A stretch of 64,000 bases of DNA from Cellulosimicrobium cellulans (GTDB lineage: Bacteria; Actinomycetota; Actinomycetes; Actinomycetales; Cellulomonadaceae): NCBI RefSeq assembly GCF_007679345.1, contig NZ_VEGH01000002.1, forward strand, positions 124,001-188,000. The letters run 5' to 3'. The notes beneath the pieces were generated by a model that saw only the letters and a list, made by a program, of their open reading frames with translations, had not been told where the DNA came from and did no database searches. Positions 1-9,193 of this stretch are shown one piece after another (the first letter of the stretch is position 1; every line of letters begins with the position of its first letter). Position numbers and translations under genes: made by a program.

Positions 1-322
<322 letters not shown>

Positions 323-348
323 TCAGGACCCGGCCGGCGCACGTCGCG

Positions 349-2493
349 TCAGAGCATGCAGGAGACGCAGCCCTCGACCTCGGTGCCCTCGAGTGCCATC
401 TGCCGCAGGCGGATGTAGTAGATCGTCTTGATGCCCTTGCGCCAGGCGTAGATCTGCGCCTTGTTGATGTCGCGGGTGGTGGCGGTGTCCTTGAAGAACA
501 GCGTCAGCGACAGGCCCTGGTCCACGTGCTGCGTGGCCTCGGCGTAGGTGTCGATGATCTTCTCGTAGCCGATCTCGTACGCGTCGTCGTAGTACTCCAG
601 GTTGTCGTTCGTCATGAACGGCGCCGGGTAGTACACGCGGCCGAGCTTGCCCTCCTTGCGGATCTCGATCTTCGACGCGATCGGGTGGATCGACGACGTC
701 GAGTTGTTGATGTACGAGATCGAGCCCGTCGGCGGGACCGCCTGGAGGTTCTGGTTGTAGATGCCGTGCTCGCGCACCGACTCGGCCAGCTCGCGCCAGT
801 CGTCCTGCGTCGGGATGTGCACGCCGGAGGTGGCGAACAGCTCGGCGACGCGGGCGGTCTTCGGCACCCAGGTGCCCTCGACGTACTTCTGGAAGTACTC
901 GCCGGTCGCGTACTTCGAGTCCTCGAAGCCGGCGAACGCCTGGCCCCGCTCCTTGGCGAGCAGGTTCGAGGCACGGATGGCGTGGTACGCCACCGTGTAG
1001 AAGTAGATGTTCGTGAAGTCCAGGCCCTCCTCGGACCCGTAGAAGATCCGCTCGCGCGCCAGGTACCCGTGCAGGTTCATCTGCCCGAGGCCGATGGCGT
1101 GGCCGCCGCGGTTCGCCCGCTTCACGGACGGCACCGACTCGATGTCGGTCTGGTCGGACACCGCGGTGAGCGCGCGGATCGCGGTCTCGACCGAGCGGCC
1201 GAAGTCCGGCGAGTCCATCGCCAGCGCGATGTTCATCGAGCCCAGGTTGCAGGAGATGTCGCGGCCGACGTGGTCGTACGACAGGTCCTCGTTGAAGGTC
1301 GAGGGCGTCGAGACCTGCAGGATCTCCGAGCACAGGTTCGAGTGCGTGATCTTGCCCTTGATGGGGTTGGCCTTGTTGGCCGTGTCCTCGAACAGGATGT
1401 ACGGGTAGCCCGACTCGAACTGCAGCTCAGCCAGCGTCTGGAAGAAGTCGCGGGCCTTGATCTTCTGCTTGCGGATGCGTCCGTCGTCGACCATCGCGCG
1501 GTAGTTCTCGGAGACGTTCACGTCGGCGAACGGCTTGCCGTAGACGCGCTCGACGTCGTACGGCGAGAACAGGTACATGTCCTCGTTGTTCTTGGCCAGC
1601 TCGAACGTGATGTCCGGGATGACGACGCCCAGCGACAGGGTCTTGATGCGGATCTTCTCGTCCGCGTTCTCCCGCTTGGTGTCGAGGAACCGCATGATGT
1701 CCGGGTGGTGCGCGTGCAGGTACACGGCGCCAGCGCCCTGGCGGGCACCCAGCTGGTTCGCGTAGGAGAAGGAGTCCTCGAGCAGCTTCATCACGGGGAT
1801 GACGCCGGACGACTGGTTCTCGATGTGCTTGATCGGCGCGCCGTGCTCGCGGATGTTGGAGAGCAGCAGGGCCACGCCGCCACCGCGCTTGGACAGCTGC
1901 AGGGCGGAGTTGATGCCGCGCGCGATCGACTCCATGTTGTCCTCGATGCGCAGCAGGAAGCAGGACACGGGCTCGCCGCGCTGCGCCTTGCCGAGGTTGA
2001 GGAACGTCGGGGTCGCCGGCTGGAAGCGGCCGGACACGATCTCGTCGACGAGCTGCGTCGCGAAGGTCTCGTCACCCTCGGCCAGCGCGAGCGCCACCAT
2101 GGTGACGCGGTCCTCGAAGCGCTCCAGGTACCGCTTGCCGTCGAACGTCTTGAGCGTGTACGAGGTGTAGTACTTGAACGCGCCGAGGAAGGTCTGGAAC
2201 CGGAACTTCTTCGAGTACGCGTGCTTGAACAGCGCCTTGATGAACTCCGGGGTGTACTGCGCGAGGACCTCGGCCTCGTAGTACTTGTTCTCGACCAGGT
2301 AGTCGAGCTTCTCCTCGATGTCGTGGAAGAAGACCGTGTTCTGGTTGACGTGCTGCAGGAAGTACTGCCGCGCCGCCTCCCGGTCCTTGTCGAACTGGAT
2401 CTCCCCGTTCGCGCCGTAGAGGTTCAGCATCGCGTTGAGCGAGTGGTAGTCCATCTCGGGCGTGATGGTGATGACCTCGGTCGCGTCGGTCAT
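349..2493 (-). CDS. nrdE: Class Ib ribonucleoside-diphosphate reductase alpha subunit NrdE
   Basis: Catalytic subunit reducing NDPs to dNDPs in the cytoplasm, using electrons from NrdH and a radical from NrdF. The 714-aa product is the usual NrdE length. Visible motifs are SNLCSEILQ with a reducing cysteine, the [10 protein letters not shown] stretch, [18 protein letters not shown], and a C-terminal CVSCML CxxC pair that shuttles electrons. An upstream in-frame extension to 2604 exists. I chose the ATG at 2493 because it overlaps the nrdI stop by 4 bp (ATGA), implying translational coupling, and because [20 protein letters not shown] is a normal NrdE N-terminus. Confidence 0.96.
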   Translation of the reverse strand: MTDATEVITITPEMDYHSLNAMLNLYGANGEIQFDKDREAARQYFLQHVNQNTVFFHDIEEKLDYLVENKYYEAEVLAQYTPEFIKALFKHAYSKKFRFQTFLGAFKYYTSYTLKTFDGKRYLERFEDRVTMVALALAEGDETFATQLVDEIVSGRFQPATPTFLNLGKAQRGEPVSCFLLRIEDNMESIARGINSALQLSKRGGGVALLLSNIREHGAPIKHIENQSSGVIPVMKLLEDSFSYANQLGARQGAGAVYLHAHHPDIMRFLDTKRENADEKIRIKTLSLGVVIPDITFELAKNNEDMYLFSPYDVERVYGKPFADVNVSENYRAMVDDGRIRKQKIKARDFFQTLAELQFESGYPYILFEDTANKANPIKGKITHSNLCSEILQVSTPSTFNEDLSYDHVGRDISCNLGSMNIALAMDSPDFGRSVETAIRALTAVSDQTDIESVPSVKRANRGGHAIGLGQMNLHGYLARERIFYGSEEGLDFTNIYFYTVAYHAIRASNLLAKERGQAFAGFEDSKYATGEYFQKYVEGTWVPKTARVAELFATSGVHIPTQDDWRELAESVREHGIYNQNLQAVPPTGSISYINNSTSSIHPIASKIEIRKEGKLGRVYYPAPFMTNDNLEYYDDAYEIGYEKIIDTYAEATQHVDQGLSLTLFFKDTATTRDINKAQIYAWRKGIKTIYYIRLRQMALEGTEVEGCVSCML

Positions 2494-2906
2494 GCCGGCG
2501 TCGGTGAGTGTCGCTGCCAAAATCGTCCCCATCCCTCTCGGACGCGTCGCACGTCCTCGGTCGTTCCCATGAGCTCGAAGGCGTACAGGTACGGGACCTG
2601 GCACTTCGCCGCGATGATGTCTCCGGCCATGCAGTAGTGCGCGCCGAAGTTGGTGTTCCCCGCCGCGATGACGCCGCGGATCAGGGAGCGGTTGGTCGCG
2701 TCGTTGAGGAACTTGACGACCTGCCGCGGGACCGCGCCGCCCTCGTTGCCGCCGCCGTACGTGGGGACCACCAGGACATAGGGGTCCCGCACGTGCAGGA
2801 ACGGCTCCGTGGGGCGGAGCGGGATCCGCGTGGCGTCGATGTCCAGCTTGTCGACGAACCGGCGGGTGTTCTCCGAGACGGAGGAGAAGTAGACCAGGGA
2901 GCTCAA
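2490..2906 (-). CDS. nrdI: NrdI flavodoxin-like protein
   Basis: A 138-aa flavodoxin-like protein that, in characterised class Ib systems, supplies oxidant to assemble the Mn2-tyrosyl cofactor of NrdF. The N-terminus [18 protein letters not shown] is the FMN phosphate-binding loop, and [18 protein letters not shown] and [14 protein letters not shown] are NrdI signatures. It overlaps nrdE by 4 bp and follows nrdH by 81 bp, so it is co-transcribed with them. Length and motifs are complete. Confidence 0.95.
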   Translation of the reverse strand: MSSLVYFSSVSENTRRFVDKLDIDATRIPLRPTEPFLHVRDPYVLVVPTYGGGNEGGAVPRQVVKFLNDATNRSLIRGVIAAGNTNFGAHYCMAGDIIAAKCQVPYLYAFELMGTTEDVRRVREGWGRFWQRHSPTPA

Positions 2907-2987
2907 CGCCCCACCCCTCCTCGCCCCGGGTGGATCGTGGACCCGTGCGGCCGTGCCGCCCGGGTCACCGGGCGGCGCACGGCCGCG

Positions 2988-3233
2988 TCAGGCGACGGAG
3001 ACCGCGGCGCGGTCGGCGAGCGCCTTGATCTGGTCCGGGCGGTAGCCCGACCAGTGGTTGCCGTCGGCCACGACGACCGGGGCCTGCAGGTGGCCGAGGG
3101 ACATGACGTAGTCACGCGCGTCGGCGTCCTCCGTGATGTCCACGACCTCGTACTGCAGGCCGGCCTTGTCCATGGCGCGGTAGGTCGCGTTGCACTGGAC
3201 GCAGGACGGCTTGCTGTAGACGGTGATGGTCAT
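2988..3233 (-). CDS. nrdH: NrdH glutaredoxin-like redoxin
   Basis: An 81-aa thioredoxin-fold redoxin that donates electrons to NrdE. The active-site motif CVQC lies at residues 11-14 (SKPSCVQCNAT), and the cis-Pro region is APVVVADG followed by WSGYRPDQI, a NrdH hallmark. It is the first gene of the operon, preceded by the NrdR-box region. The start ATG at 3233 has a GGGGAGAC stretch just upstream. Assignment is secure. Confidence 0.95.
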   Translation of the reverse strand: MTITVYSKPSCVQCNATYRAMDKAGLQYEVVDITEDADARDYVMSLGHLQAPVVVADGNHWSGYRPDQIKALADRAAVSVA

Positions 3234-3392
3234 CGCTGTCTCCCCGGTGTGAAAAGGCCTGGCTGGTACGTGCGCCCCCGCGCCCGCCCCGCATGCTGCT
3301 GGTGGTGCTGTGGTGCCGCTCTCGGGCCGCCCGGTCCGGGCTGCGGGCGTCTCGTCGACGTCCCGGCGCCTGGTGTCCAGCGGCGAGTCATG

Positions 3393-3440
3393 ACACTACA
3401 CCTAGTGGTGCGTCCGGCAAGAGACCACTAGGGCTGGTGT
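3393..3440 (-). promoter_or_regulatory. Pair of NrdR-box-like operators and candidate nrdH promoter
   Basis: Two 16-bp near-palindromes, ACACTACACCTAGTGG (3393-3408) and CCACTAGGGCTGGTGT (3425-3440), resemble the NrdR consensus acaCwAtATaTwGtgt. They sit 32 bp apart, about three helical turns, as usual for NrdR pairs. On the minus strand a TTGCCG/TAGTGT -35/-10 pair with a 16-bp spacer (3420-3393) overlaps the proximal box, so NrdR-ATP/dATP binding would block transcription of nrdHIEF. The nrdH start is 160 bp downstream, leaving a long leader. Confidence 0.7.
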
Positions 3441-3732
3441 TACACACATGTCGTTTCCACAGGCTGTGCACCGCCGTCCCGGTGTCCGACTTCATCCACA
3501 GGCTACGGGCGACCACTGACACTCCCGCGCGCGGCGAGGCCTGCTGGAAGGCCTGGTCGTCCACAGGTATCCCCAGGTCACGCACAGGGCGGCGCACATG
3601 TGGACGACCGTGATTCACCCGCACGGCGGGGTGACGCACGTCGCCTGCGGAGCCGGGCGGGATCTCGTCGCGGCACGGCGTGTCGTGGGCGCGTCGGCGT
3701 GTCGCGGCACGCCGACGCGGCGAGGGGGCGCC
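3441..3732. other. Gene-free stretch with three degenerate DnaA-box-like sites
   Basis: No convincing gene lies between the nrd promoter and the next coding region. Three TCCACA-containing 9-mers lie upstream of the nrd boxes: TTTCCACAG near 3454, TCATCCACA at 3492-3500, and TCGTCCACA at 3557-3565. They differ at one or two positions from the actinobacterial DnaA consensus TTGTCCACA. DnaA regulation of reductase genes is known in other bacteria, but these matches are weak. Confidence 0.3.
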
Positions 3733-4407
3733 TCACCCGGACCCGGTCAGGATCACCATGCCCTTGCTGCCGCGCGGCTCGCGGAAGCCCTCCGCCTCCA
3801 GCTCCGCCTGCTGCCGGTCGGACGCAGCCGCCGCCCCGACCGTCTCTCCCGGCCCCGCGACCGCCCGGCACAGCGCCGCGGCGTCCGCGAGCGCCGCCGC
3901 CCGGTCCGCGCCGGGGTCCCGGAGCGCGACGCGCCCGAGCCACCACGTCGTGCGCACCTGCGGCGCGATCCGGAACAGCCCGCGGCGCTCCTCGGGCGTG
4001 CGCTCGGCGCGGTTCCGGAGCCACTGCAGCACGGCGAGGGTCAGCAGGTAGCCGTAGAGCGCGCCCGCGGCGATGAACACCGCGATCGGGGGCATCCCCC
4101 CGACGAGCGGCCGGAACAGCAGCCAGATCGCGGCTCCGATCGCGATCGCGACGCCCGGGGAGATCGTGCGGCTCAGCGACACCGTCGTCCTGCGGTCGTC
4201 GCGGTGGTACCGGTTCCGGCCGACCGTGAGCACCCGGGCGGGCCAGCACCACGCCGTCAGGACGGTCCGCACGGCGCCGCGCGCGCCCCGGGGCACGCCG
4301 TCGGCCGCGAGCGTCCAGGCCACGCCCGCGAGATCGCCCGCTCGGACCGGCTGCCAGCCCACGCTCGCCGCGGCAGCTCGGCGCTCGTCCCGGCTCGGAC
4401 CCGTCAT
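3733..4407 (-). CDS. Hypothetical membrane protein, two transmembrane segments
   Basis: I do not recognise a family. The 224-aa product has a basic, Ala-rich N-terminus and two adjacent hydrophobic stretches near residues 85-130 (ISPGVAIAIGAAIWLLFRPL, then a segment containing IAVFIAAGALYGYLL). After these comes a soluble C-terminal region ending in REPRGSKGMVILTGSG. I prefer the ATG at 4407 (MTGPSRDERR); an in-frame start at 4425 is possible. Twin palindromes lie 45-76 bp upstream and may regulate it. The gene stands alone. Confidence 0.6.
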   Translation of the reverse strand: MTGPSRDERRAAAASVGWQPVRAGDLAGVAWTLAADGVPRGARGAVRTVLTAWCWPARVLTVGRNRYHRDDRRTTVSLSRTISPGVAIAIGAAIWLLFRPLVGGMPPIAVFIAAGALYGYLLTLAVLQWLRNRAERTPEERRGLFRIAPQVRTTWWLGRVALRDPGADRAAALADAAALCRAVAGPGETVGAAAASDRQQAELEAEGFREPRGSKGMVILTGSG

Positions 4408-4451
4408 GGCGGCAGCCTGCCGCAACGCGCCGCAGCCCGCACAGCGACCGC

Positions 4452-4483
4452 GCTCACGTGAGCACAGAGTCGCTCACGTGAGC
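4452..4483. promoter_or_regulatory. Twin 12-bp palindromes, candidate operator
   Basis: GCTCACGTGAGC occurs perfectly twice, at 4452-4463 and 4472-4483, centred 20 bp apart (two helical turns) in the divergent gap between the hypothetical membrane protein and the GntR gene. Such a phased pair suggests cooperative binding of a dimeric repressor. The cognate regulator is unknown. Confidence 0.5.
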
Positions 4484-4600
4484 GAAGAACGGCTCACCAC
4501 ACCCCCCCGCGCGCGGGCGCGGTGAGCAGCTGTCGACCCCCGCGCAGATCGTCACCTGCCCGCAACATCCGCCGCCACGTGCGGAAACATGTACCCGGTT

Positions 4601-4610
4601 CTGTATACAG
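4601..4610. promoter_or_regulatory. CTGTATACAG palindrome, probable GntR autoregulatory operator
   Basis: A perfect 10-bp palindrome ends two bases before the preferred GntR start codon at 4613. TGTATACA-type half-sites are common for FadR/VanR-type GntR repressors, so autoregulation of this operon is a reasonable inference. Confidence 0.5.
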
Positions 4611-4612
4611 AC

Positions 4613-5356
4613 ATGAGTACAGACGTGGTCCCCGGCGCGGGACAGGCAGCCGCGGCCGGCCCCGAGGGGTCCGGCACCTCGCGCCGCGAGCGCGTCTACC
4701 TGACCATCCGCGACGAGCTGATGAGCGGTCGGGTCTCCCCGTACGAGCGGCTGACCGAGGAGCGGCTGGCCGAGCGGCACGGCGTGTCCCGGACGCCGGT
4801 GCGCGAGGCGCTGGCCCGCCTGCTGGCCGACGGGATCGTCGTGAAGCGCGAGAGCGGCCTGCACCTGTACGTGCCGAGCTTCCACGAGCTGACCGACCTG
4901 TACGAGCTGCGGATCACGCTGGAGCTGCGGGGCCTGACCCGGGCGCTCGAGGACCCGACGGTGCACCACGACCGCACCCGCCTCGAGGGCGAGCTCGCGC
5001 ACTGGTACGGCTTCCGCGACGACCGGCCGGCGCCGGACGCCGGGTTCGTCAGCCAGGACGAGCGGTTCCACTTCACGCTGCTCGACTCCTCCGGCAACCC
5101 GGCGCTGACCCAGGCGCTGGCGCAGACGAACCGCCGGATCCGCTCGGTGCGGATGTACGACTACCTCACCGAGGACCGGATGGCCGCGACCATCGACGAG
5201 CACATCGGCATCGCCGAGCTCGTGGTGCGCGACCGGCTGCCGCAGGCGCTGGAGGCGCTGCGCGCCCACGTCGGCGCCTCGCGGGAGGTCGTGATGGAGC
5301 GCGCCGCCGCCGCGCTGGAGATGACCCGACTGATGGCCCGCGAGGAGCAGCGATGA
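4613..5356 (+). CDS. GntR-family transcriptional regulator (FadR-like)
   Basis: A 247-aa regulator with an N-terminal winged helix (RERVYLTIRDELMSGRVSPYE, then LTEERLAERHGVSRTPVREALARLLADGIV) and an all-alpha FCD-type effector domain (DLYELRITLELRGL, with histidines such as EHIGIAELVV that may bind metal). It is first in the operon with the amidase (ATGA overlap) and the ABC importer, so it probably senses that pathway's substrate. The start at 4589 is also possible, but the one at 4613 leaves the palindrome outside the coding region. Confidence 0.88.
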   Translation: MSTDVVPGAGQAAAAGPEGSGTSRRERVYLTIRDELMSGRVSPYERLTEERLAERHGVSRTPVREALARLLADGIVVKRESGLHLYVPSFHELTDLYELRITLELRGLTRALEDPTVHHDRTRLEGELAHWYGFRDDRPAPDAGFVSQDERFHFTLLDSSGNPALTQALAQTNRRIRSVRMYDYLTEDRMAATIDEHIGIAELVVRDRLPQALEALRAHVGASREVVMERAAAALEMTRLMAREEQR

Positions 5357-7149
5357 CCGCCACGACCACCACCCCCACGACCGCCGGCGGCACCGCCCTC
5401 GACCGCGTCGACCGCGCCTACGCCGCCCTGGAGGCGGCCGGTCGCCCCGACGTGTGGACGCTGGTCCGCGACCGCGCCGACGTCGAGGACGAGGCGCGTG
5501 CCGTCGACGCCCGCGTCGCCGCCGGCGAGGACCTGCCGCTGGCGGGCCTGGTGCTGGCGGTGAAGGACAACATCGACGTCGCCGGCCTGCCGACGACCGC
5601 CGCGCACCCCGCGCACCAGGTGGTCGCCGCGCGGTCCGCCACCGTCGTGGACCTGCTGCGCGCCGCCGGCGCCGTCGTCCTCGGCAAGACCAACCTCGAC
5701 CAGTTCGCGACCGGGCTCACCGGCAGCCGCAGCCCGTACGGCGCGGTGGCGAGCGCCGTGGCGCCGGACCGGGTGTCGGGTGGCTCGTCCTCGGGCTCGG
5801 CGGTCGCGGTCGCGCTGGGGATCGCCGACCTGGCGCTGGGGACCGACACCGCCGGCTCCGGCCGCGTCCCGGCCGCGTTCAACCGCGTCGTCGGCATCAA
5901 GCCGACGCTCGGGCTGGTGCCGAAGGACGGCGTCGTGCCGGCGTGCGCGTCGTACGACTGCGTGACCGTGCTGGCGCAGGACCTCGACCTGGCCCGGCGG
6001 GCGATGGCCGTGATGGCGGCGCCGAGCGCGCTCGACCCCTCGTCGCGCACCTGGCCGGCGGACGTCCGGCTGGCGGCCCCCGCTGCGCCGGTGGTCGCGG
6101 TGCCGCGCGACGCCGACCTCGCCGAGGTCGCCCCTGGCGTGCGGGCGCGGTTCGACGCCGCGGTCGCGCGGCTCGTCGAGGCGGGCGCCACCACCCGGGT
6201 CGTCGACCTGACCCCGTTCCTCGCGGCCGCCCGGCTGCTGTACGGCGGCGGGCTGGTCGCGGAGCGGTACGCCGCGTTCGGCGCGTACCTCGCGGAGCAC
6301 CCCGAGGGCGCGGACCCGTCGGTCGCCCGCATCGCCGCCGACGCCGGCCGGGTCTCCGCGGCCGAGTACCAGGCGGCGCGGGACGAGGTCGCCGCGCTGC
6401 GGGTGGCCGCGATGGCGGCGTTCGACGGCTGCGACGCCCTGCTCGTCCCGACCGCGCCGGAGCACCCGACGCTCGCCGAGGTCGCCGCCGCGCCCCTCAC
6501 CACCAACGCGCGGCTCGGGCTGTTCACCAACTTCGTCAACCTGTTCGACATGGCCGGCGTCGCGATGCCGCTCGGCCCGACCGGCGCCGGCGAGGCGGGC
6601 GTCACCGTCCTCACCCGGGCGTTCGACGACCAGGTGGCGCTCGACCTCGCCGCGCTGCTGGAGAAGGACGGCCGGGCCGACGACGCGGGATGGCGCGCGC
6701 AGCCGGCGGCCGACGCCCCGGCGCCCGCTCCCCTGCCGACGGCCGGCGTGCCGGTCGTCGTGTTCGGCGCGCACCTGCGCGGCGAGCCGCTGCACCCGGA
6801 GCTGGTGGCGCTCGGCGCCCGCTGGGTCGGCCCCGTCCGCACGGCGCCCGACTACCGGATGCTCGCGCTGGCCTCGACCCCCGCGAAGCCGCTCGTGCAC
6901 GCGGTCGCCCCCGGGACCGGTGGGGCGCTGGCGGGCGAGGAGTACCTGCTCACCCCCGACGCCCTCGGCCGGCTCCTGCTGTCGATCCCGGCCCCGCTCG
7001 GCCTCGGCCGGGTCCGGACCGACGACGGCCGTGAGCTCGTCGGCTTCGTCGGCCAACCCGGCGCCGCCCCGGACGCCGCGGACGTGACGCACCTCGGCGG
7101 GTGGCGCGCGGCCCTCGCCGCGAGCGCCGCTGTCGCCCCCACAGCCTGA
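5353..7149 (+). CDS. atzF: Allophanate hydrolase-like amidase (AtzF family)
   Basis: A 598-aa amidase-signature enzyme. The Ser-cisSer-Lys triad is visible as K71 (VLAVKDN), S145 (SGGSSSGS) and S169 (TDTAGSGRVPAAF); the 24-residue Ser-Ser spacing matches AtzF. After about residue 450 there is a second domain (PVVVFGAHLRGEPLHPEL ... LLTPDALGRLLLSIP ... LVGFVGQPG) like the C-terminal allophanate hydrolase domain. The family splits allophanate into ammonia and CO2, directly or after decarboxylation of the released carbamate. No urea carboxylase, biuret hydrolase or guanidine carboxylase is adjacent, so the source of allophanate is unclear. The 4-bp overlap with the GntR gene indicates coupling. 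Confidence 0.87.
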   Translation: MTATTTTPTTAGGTALDRVDRAYAALEAAGRPDVWTLVRDRADVEDEARAVDARVAAGEDLPLAGLVLAVKDNIDVAGLPTTAAHPAHQVVAARSATVVDLLRAAGAVVLGKTNLDQFATGLTGSRSPYGAVASAVAPDRVSGGSSSGSAVAVALGIADLALGTDTAGSGRVPAAFNRVVGIKPTLGLVPKDGVVPACASYDCVTVLAQDLDLARRAMAVMAAPSALDPSSRTWPADVRLAAPAAPVVAVPRDADLAEVAPGVRARFDAAVARLVEAGATTRVVDLTPFLAAARLLYGGGLVAERYAAFGAYLAEHPEGADPSVARIAADAGRVSAAEYQAARDEVAALRVAAMAAFDGCDALLVPTAPEHPTLAEVAAAPLTTNARLGLFTNFVNLFDMAGVAMPLGPTGAGEAGVTVLTRAFDDQVALDLAALLEKDGRADDAGWRAQPAADAPAPAPLPTAGVPVVVFGAHLRGEPLHPELVALGARWVGPVRTAPDYRMLALASTPAKPLVHAVAPGTGGALAGEEYLLTPDALGRLLLSIPAPLGLGRVRTDDGRELVGFVGQPGAAPDAADVTHLGGWRAALAASAAVAPTA

Positions 7150-7199
7150 CCACCCCGACCCCTCCCGACCCCCTGCACGCCGAGAGAGAAGAGACCCCC

Positions 7200-8183
7200 G
7201 TGCGCCTCAGCCGCCCCCTCGTGACCGCCTCCGCCGTCCTGCTCGTCGCCGGCCTCGCCGCCTGCTCCCCCGACTCCGCGGGCGCCGCCCCGGTCGACGG
7301 CGACGGCCCGACCGTGGTCACCGTCGGCACCCTCAAGGGCCAGCCGCACCTCTACGCCCCGTTCCTCTACGAGGACCTGGCCCCGGAGGGCGTCGAGTTC
7401 GAGGTCGTGCAGTTCGACACCTCGCCCGACATCAAGAACGCCGTCGTCAGCGGCAACATCGACTTCGGCGTCGCGGGTGTCCCGTCCGCCGTGTCGGGCG
7501 CCGCGGCGGGGCAGGACGTCGTCGTGGTGGCCGCCGCCGCCGACGGCGGCTCCGGCATCATCGGCCGCGAGGGCCTGGACGGCGTCGAGTCGCTGGCCGG
7601 CCTGACCGTCGGGTACCCGCAGGGCTCGTCGCAGGAGATCCTGCTCCGGCTGACCCTCGAGGCCGCCGGGATGGACGCCGACTCCGACCTCGAGCTGGTC
7701 AACCTGCCGTTCTCCGACATGGCCGGCGCGCTGGCGGCCGGGCGGATCGACGCGTTCGCCTCCGCCGAGCTGGGCCCGTCGACCGCGCTGCAGGCCGGCG
7801 CGGTCGAGGTGGCATCGCCGTACGACACCCCGGTGGGGCGCGTGAACATCGGCCTCTACACGACCGGCGAGCTCATCGAGAGCGCCCCGGAGCTCGTGCA
7901 GCAGGTCGTCGACACCCACGTGCGGGCCACCGAGCAGATGGCCGCCGACCCGCAGGCGTGGGCGGACGGCGTGGTCGCCGAGTTCGGCATCGACCAGGCC
8001 GTCGTCGACACCGCGGTGCAGAACATCTGGCCGCGCTGGGAGATCGACGACGAGTACGCGGCCCAGGTCGGGGCGCTCGTCGAGCAGATGGCCGCCCTGA
8101 AGCAGATCGACGGCGAGGTCGACGTGGACGCGCTGCTCGACACCACGTTCGTCGAGGCCACCGAGGCCGGCGGCGACTCCTGA
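7200..8183 (+). CDS. ABC transporter substrate-binding lipoprotein (NMT1/SsuA type)
   Basis: A 327-aa extracytoplasmic binding protein. It has a basic start (MRLSRP), a hydrophobic core and the lipobox VAGLAAC, giving a lipidated Cys near residue 20. The mature part has VGTLKGQPHLYAPF and GNIDFGVAGVPSAVSGAAAG, typical of nitrate/sulfonate/taurine-class binding proteins. The GTG at 7200 follows GAGAGAAGAG by a few bases. It lies 50 bp after the amidase, so its ligand is probably a nitrogen compound leading to allophanate (inference). Confidence 0.85.
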   Translation: MRLSRPLVTASAVLLVAGLAACSPDSAGAAPVDGDGPTVVTVGTLKGQPHLYAPFLYEDLAPEGVEFEVVQFDTSPDIKNAVVSGNIDFGVAGVPSAVSGAAAGQDVVVVAAAADGGSGIIGREGLDGVESLAGLTVGYPQGSSQEILLRLTLEAAGMDADSDLELVNLPFSDMAGALAAGRIDAFASAELGPSTALQAGAVEVASPYDTPVGRVNIGLYTTGELIESAPELVQQVVDTHVRATEQMAADPQAWADGVVAEFGIDQAVVDTAVQNIWPRWEIDDEYAAQVGALVEQMAALKQIDGEVDVDALLDTTFVEATEAGGDS

Positions 8184-8244
8184 CCACCCGGTGCGCCGGC
8201 CCGGCCCGCCCGGGCCGGCGCACCCCGCCCGCGAGGGAGACGAC

Positions 8245-9162
8245 ATGACCAGCACCCAGGCCACCCCGGCCGCCCCGGCCACCGCCGCGCCGGCCCGCGC
8301 CGCGCAGGCCGCCACGCCCGCCGTCCCGGCGACGGCGCGCCCCGAGCGCCGAGCCCGCCGCCGCCCCCGCGTCGGCCCGCTCCTGCTCGCCCTCCCCGTG
8401 CCCGCCCTCGTCCTGGTCCTGTGGACCGTCGGCGTCCAGCAGGCCTGGGAGCTGCCGTTCGGCATCAAGATGGGCTTCCTGCCCACCCCGCTGGAGGTCG
8501 GCCGCCGCCTGGTCGACCTGGCCGTGGGCGGCATCGTGGACGACGCGTTCAGCGGCACGCTGCTCGCCCACCTCTGGGCGTCGACGCAGCGCGTGCTCGC
8601 CGGTTTCGCCCTGGCGGTCGCGCTGGCCGTGCCGCTCGGCGTCGTGATGGGCCGGTTCTCCCTCGCGTTCCGGATGCTCGAGCCGACGGTGAACCTGGCC
8701 CGGCCGATCCCGGTCACCGCGTGGGCACCGCTGACGCTGCTGATCATCGGCTACGGCGACGGCTCGGCGATCTTCCTGGTGTTCCTCGCCGCCTTCTTCC
8801 CGGTGCTGCTCAACACGATCGCCGGCGTGCGCCAGGTGCCGGTGCGGCTCCTGGAGGCGGCGGCGATGCTCGGCACCAAGAAGGCCCAGGTGCTCTACAA
8901 GGTGGTGCTGCCCGCCTCGATGCGGTCGATCGCCAGCGGCCTGCGCGTCGCCCTCGGCCTGGCGTGGGTGATCCTCGTCGTCGGCGAGACCGTGGGCATC
9001 AACACCGGGCTCGGCGCCATGATCACGCAGGCCCGCGACCAGTCGAAGACCGACCTCATCGTCGCCGGGATGGTCGTCATCGGCCTGTGCGGCTTCGTGG
9101 CCGACCGCCTGCTCACCGGCCTCCTCGCGCTCGCGACCCGCGGCCGCCCCACCCTGACCTGA
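8245..9162 (+). CDS. ABC transporter permease (SsuC/TauC type)
   Basis: A 305-aa integral membrane permease. An Ala/Pro-rich cytoplasmic N-terminus of about 50 residues precedes six or so transmembrane segments. The EAA loop is EAAAMLGTKKAQVLYKVVLPASMRSIASGLRVALGLAW-like, the usual contact with the ATPase. Start chosen at the ATG at 8245, behind GAGGGAG. It lies between the binding protein and the ATPase gene, completing the importer. Confidence 0.88.
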   Translation: MTSTQATPAAPATAAPARAAQAATPAVPATARPERRARRRPRVGPLLLALPVPALVLVLWTVGVQQAWELPFGIKMGFLPTPLEVGRRLVDLAVGGIVDDAFSGTLLAHLWASTQRVLAGFALAVALAVPLGVVMGRFSLAFRMLEPTVNLARPIPVTAWAPLTLLIIGYGDGSAIFLVFLAAFFPVLLNTIAGVRQVPVRLLEAAAMLGTKKAQVLYKVVLPASMRSIASGLRVALGLAWVILVVGETVGINTGLGAMITQARDQSKTDLIVAGMVVIGLCGFVADRLLTGLLALATRGRPTLT

Positions 9163-9193
9163 CGCGCCCCGTCCGACCCGACAGGAGACGACC

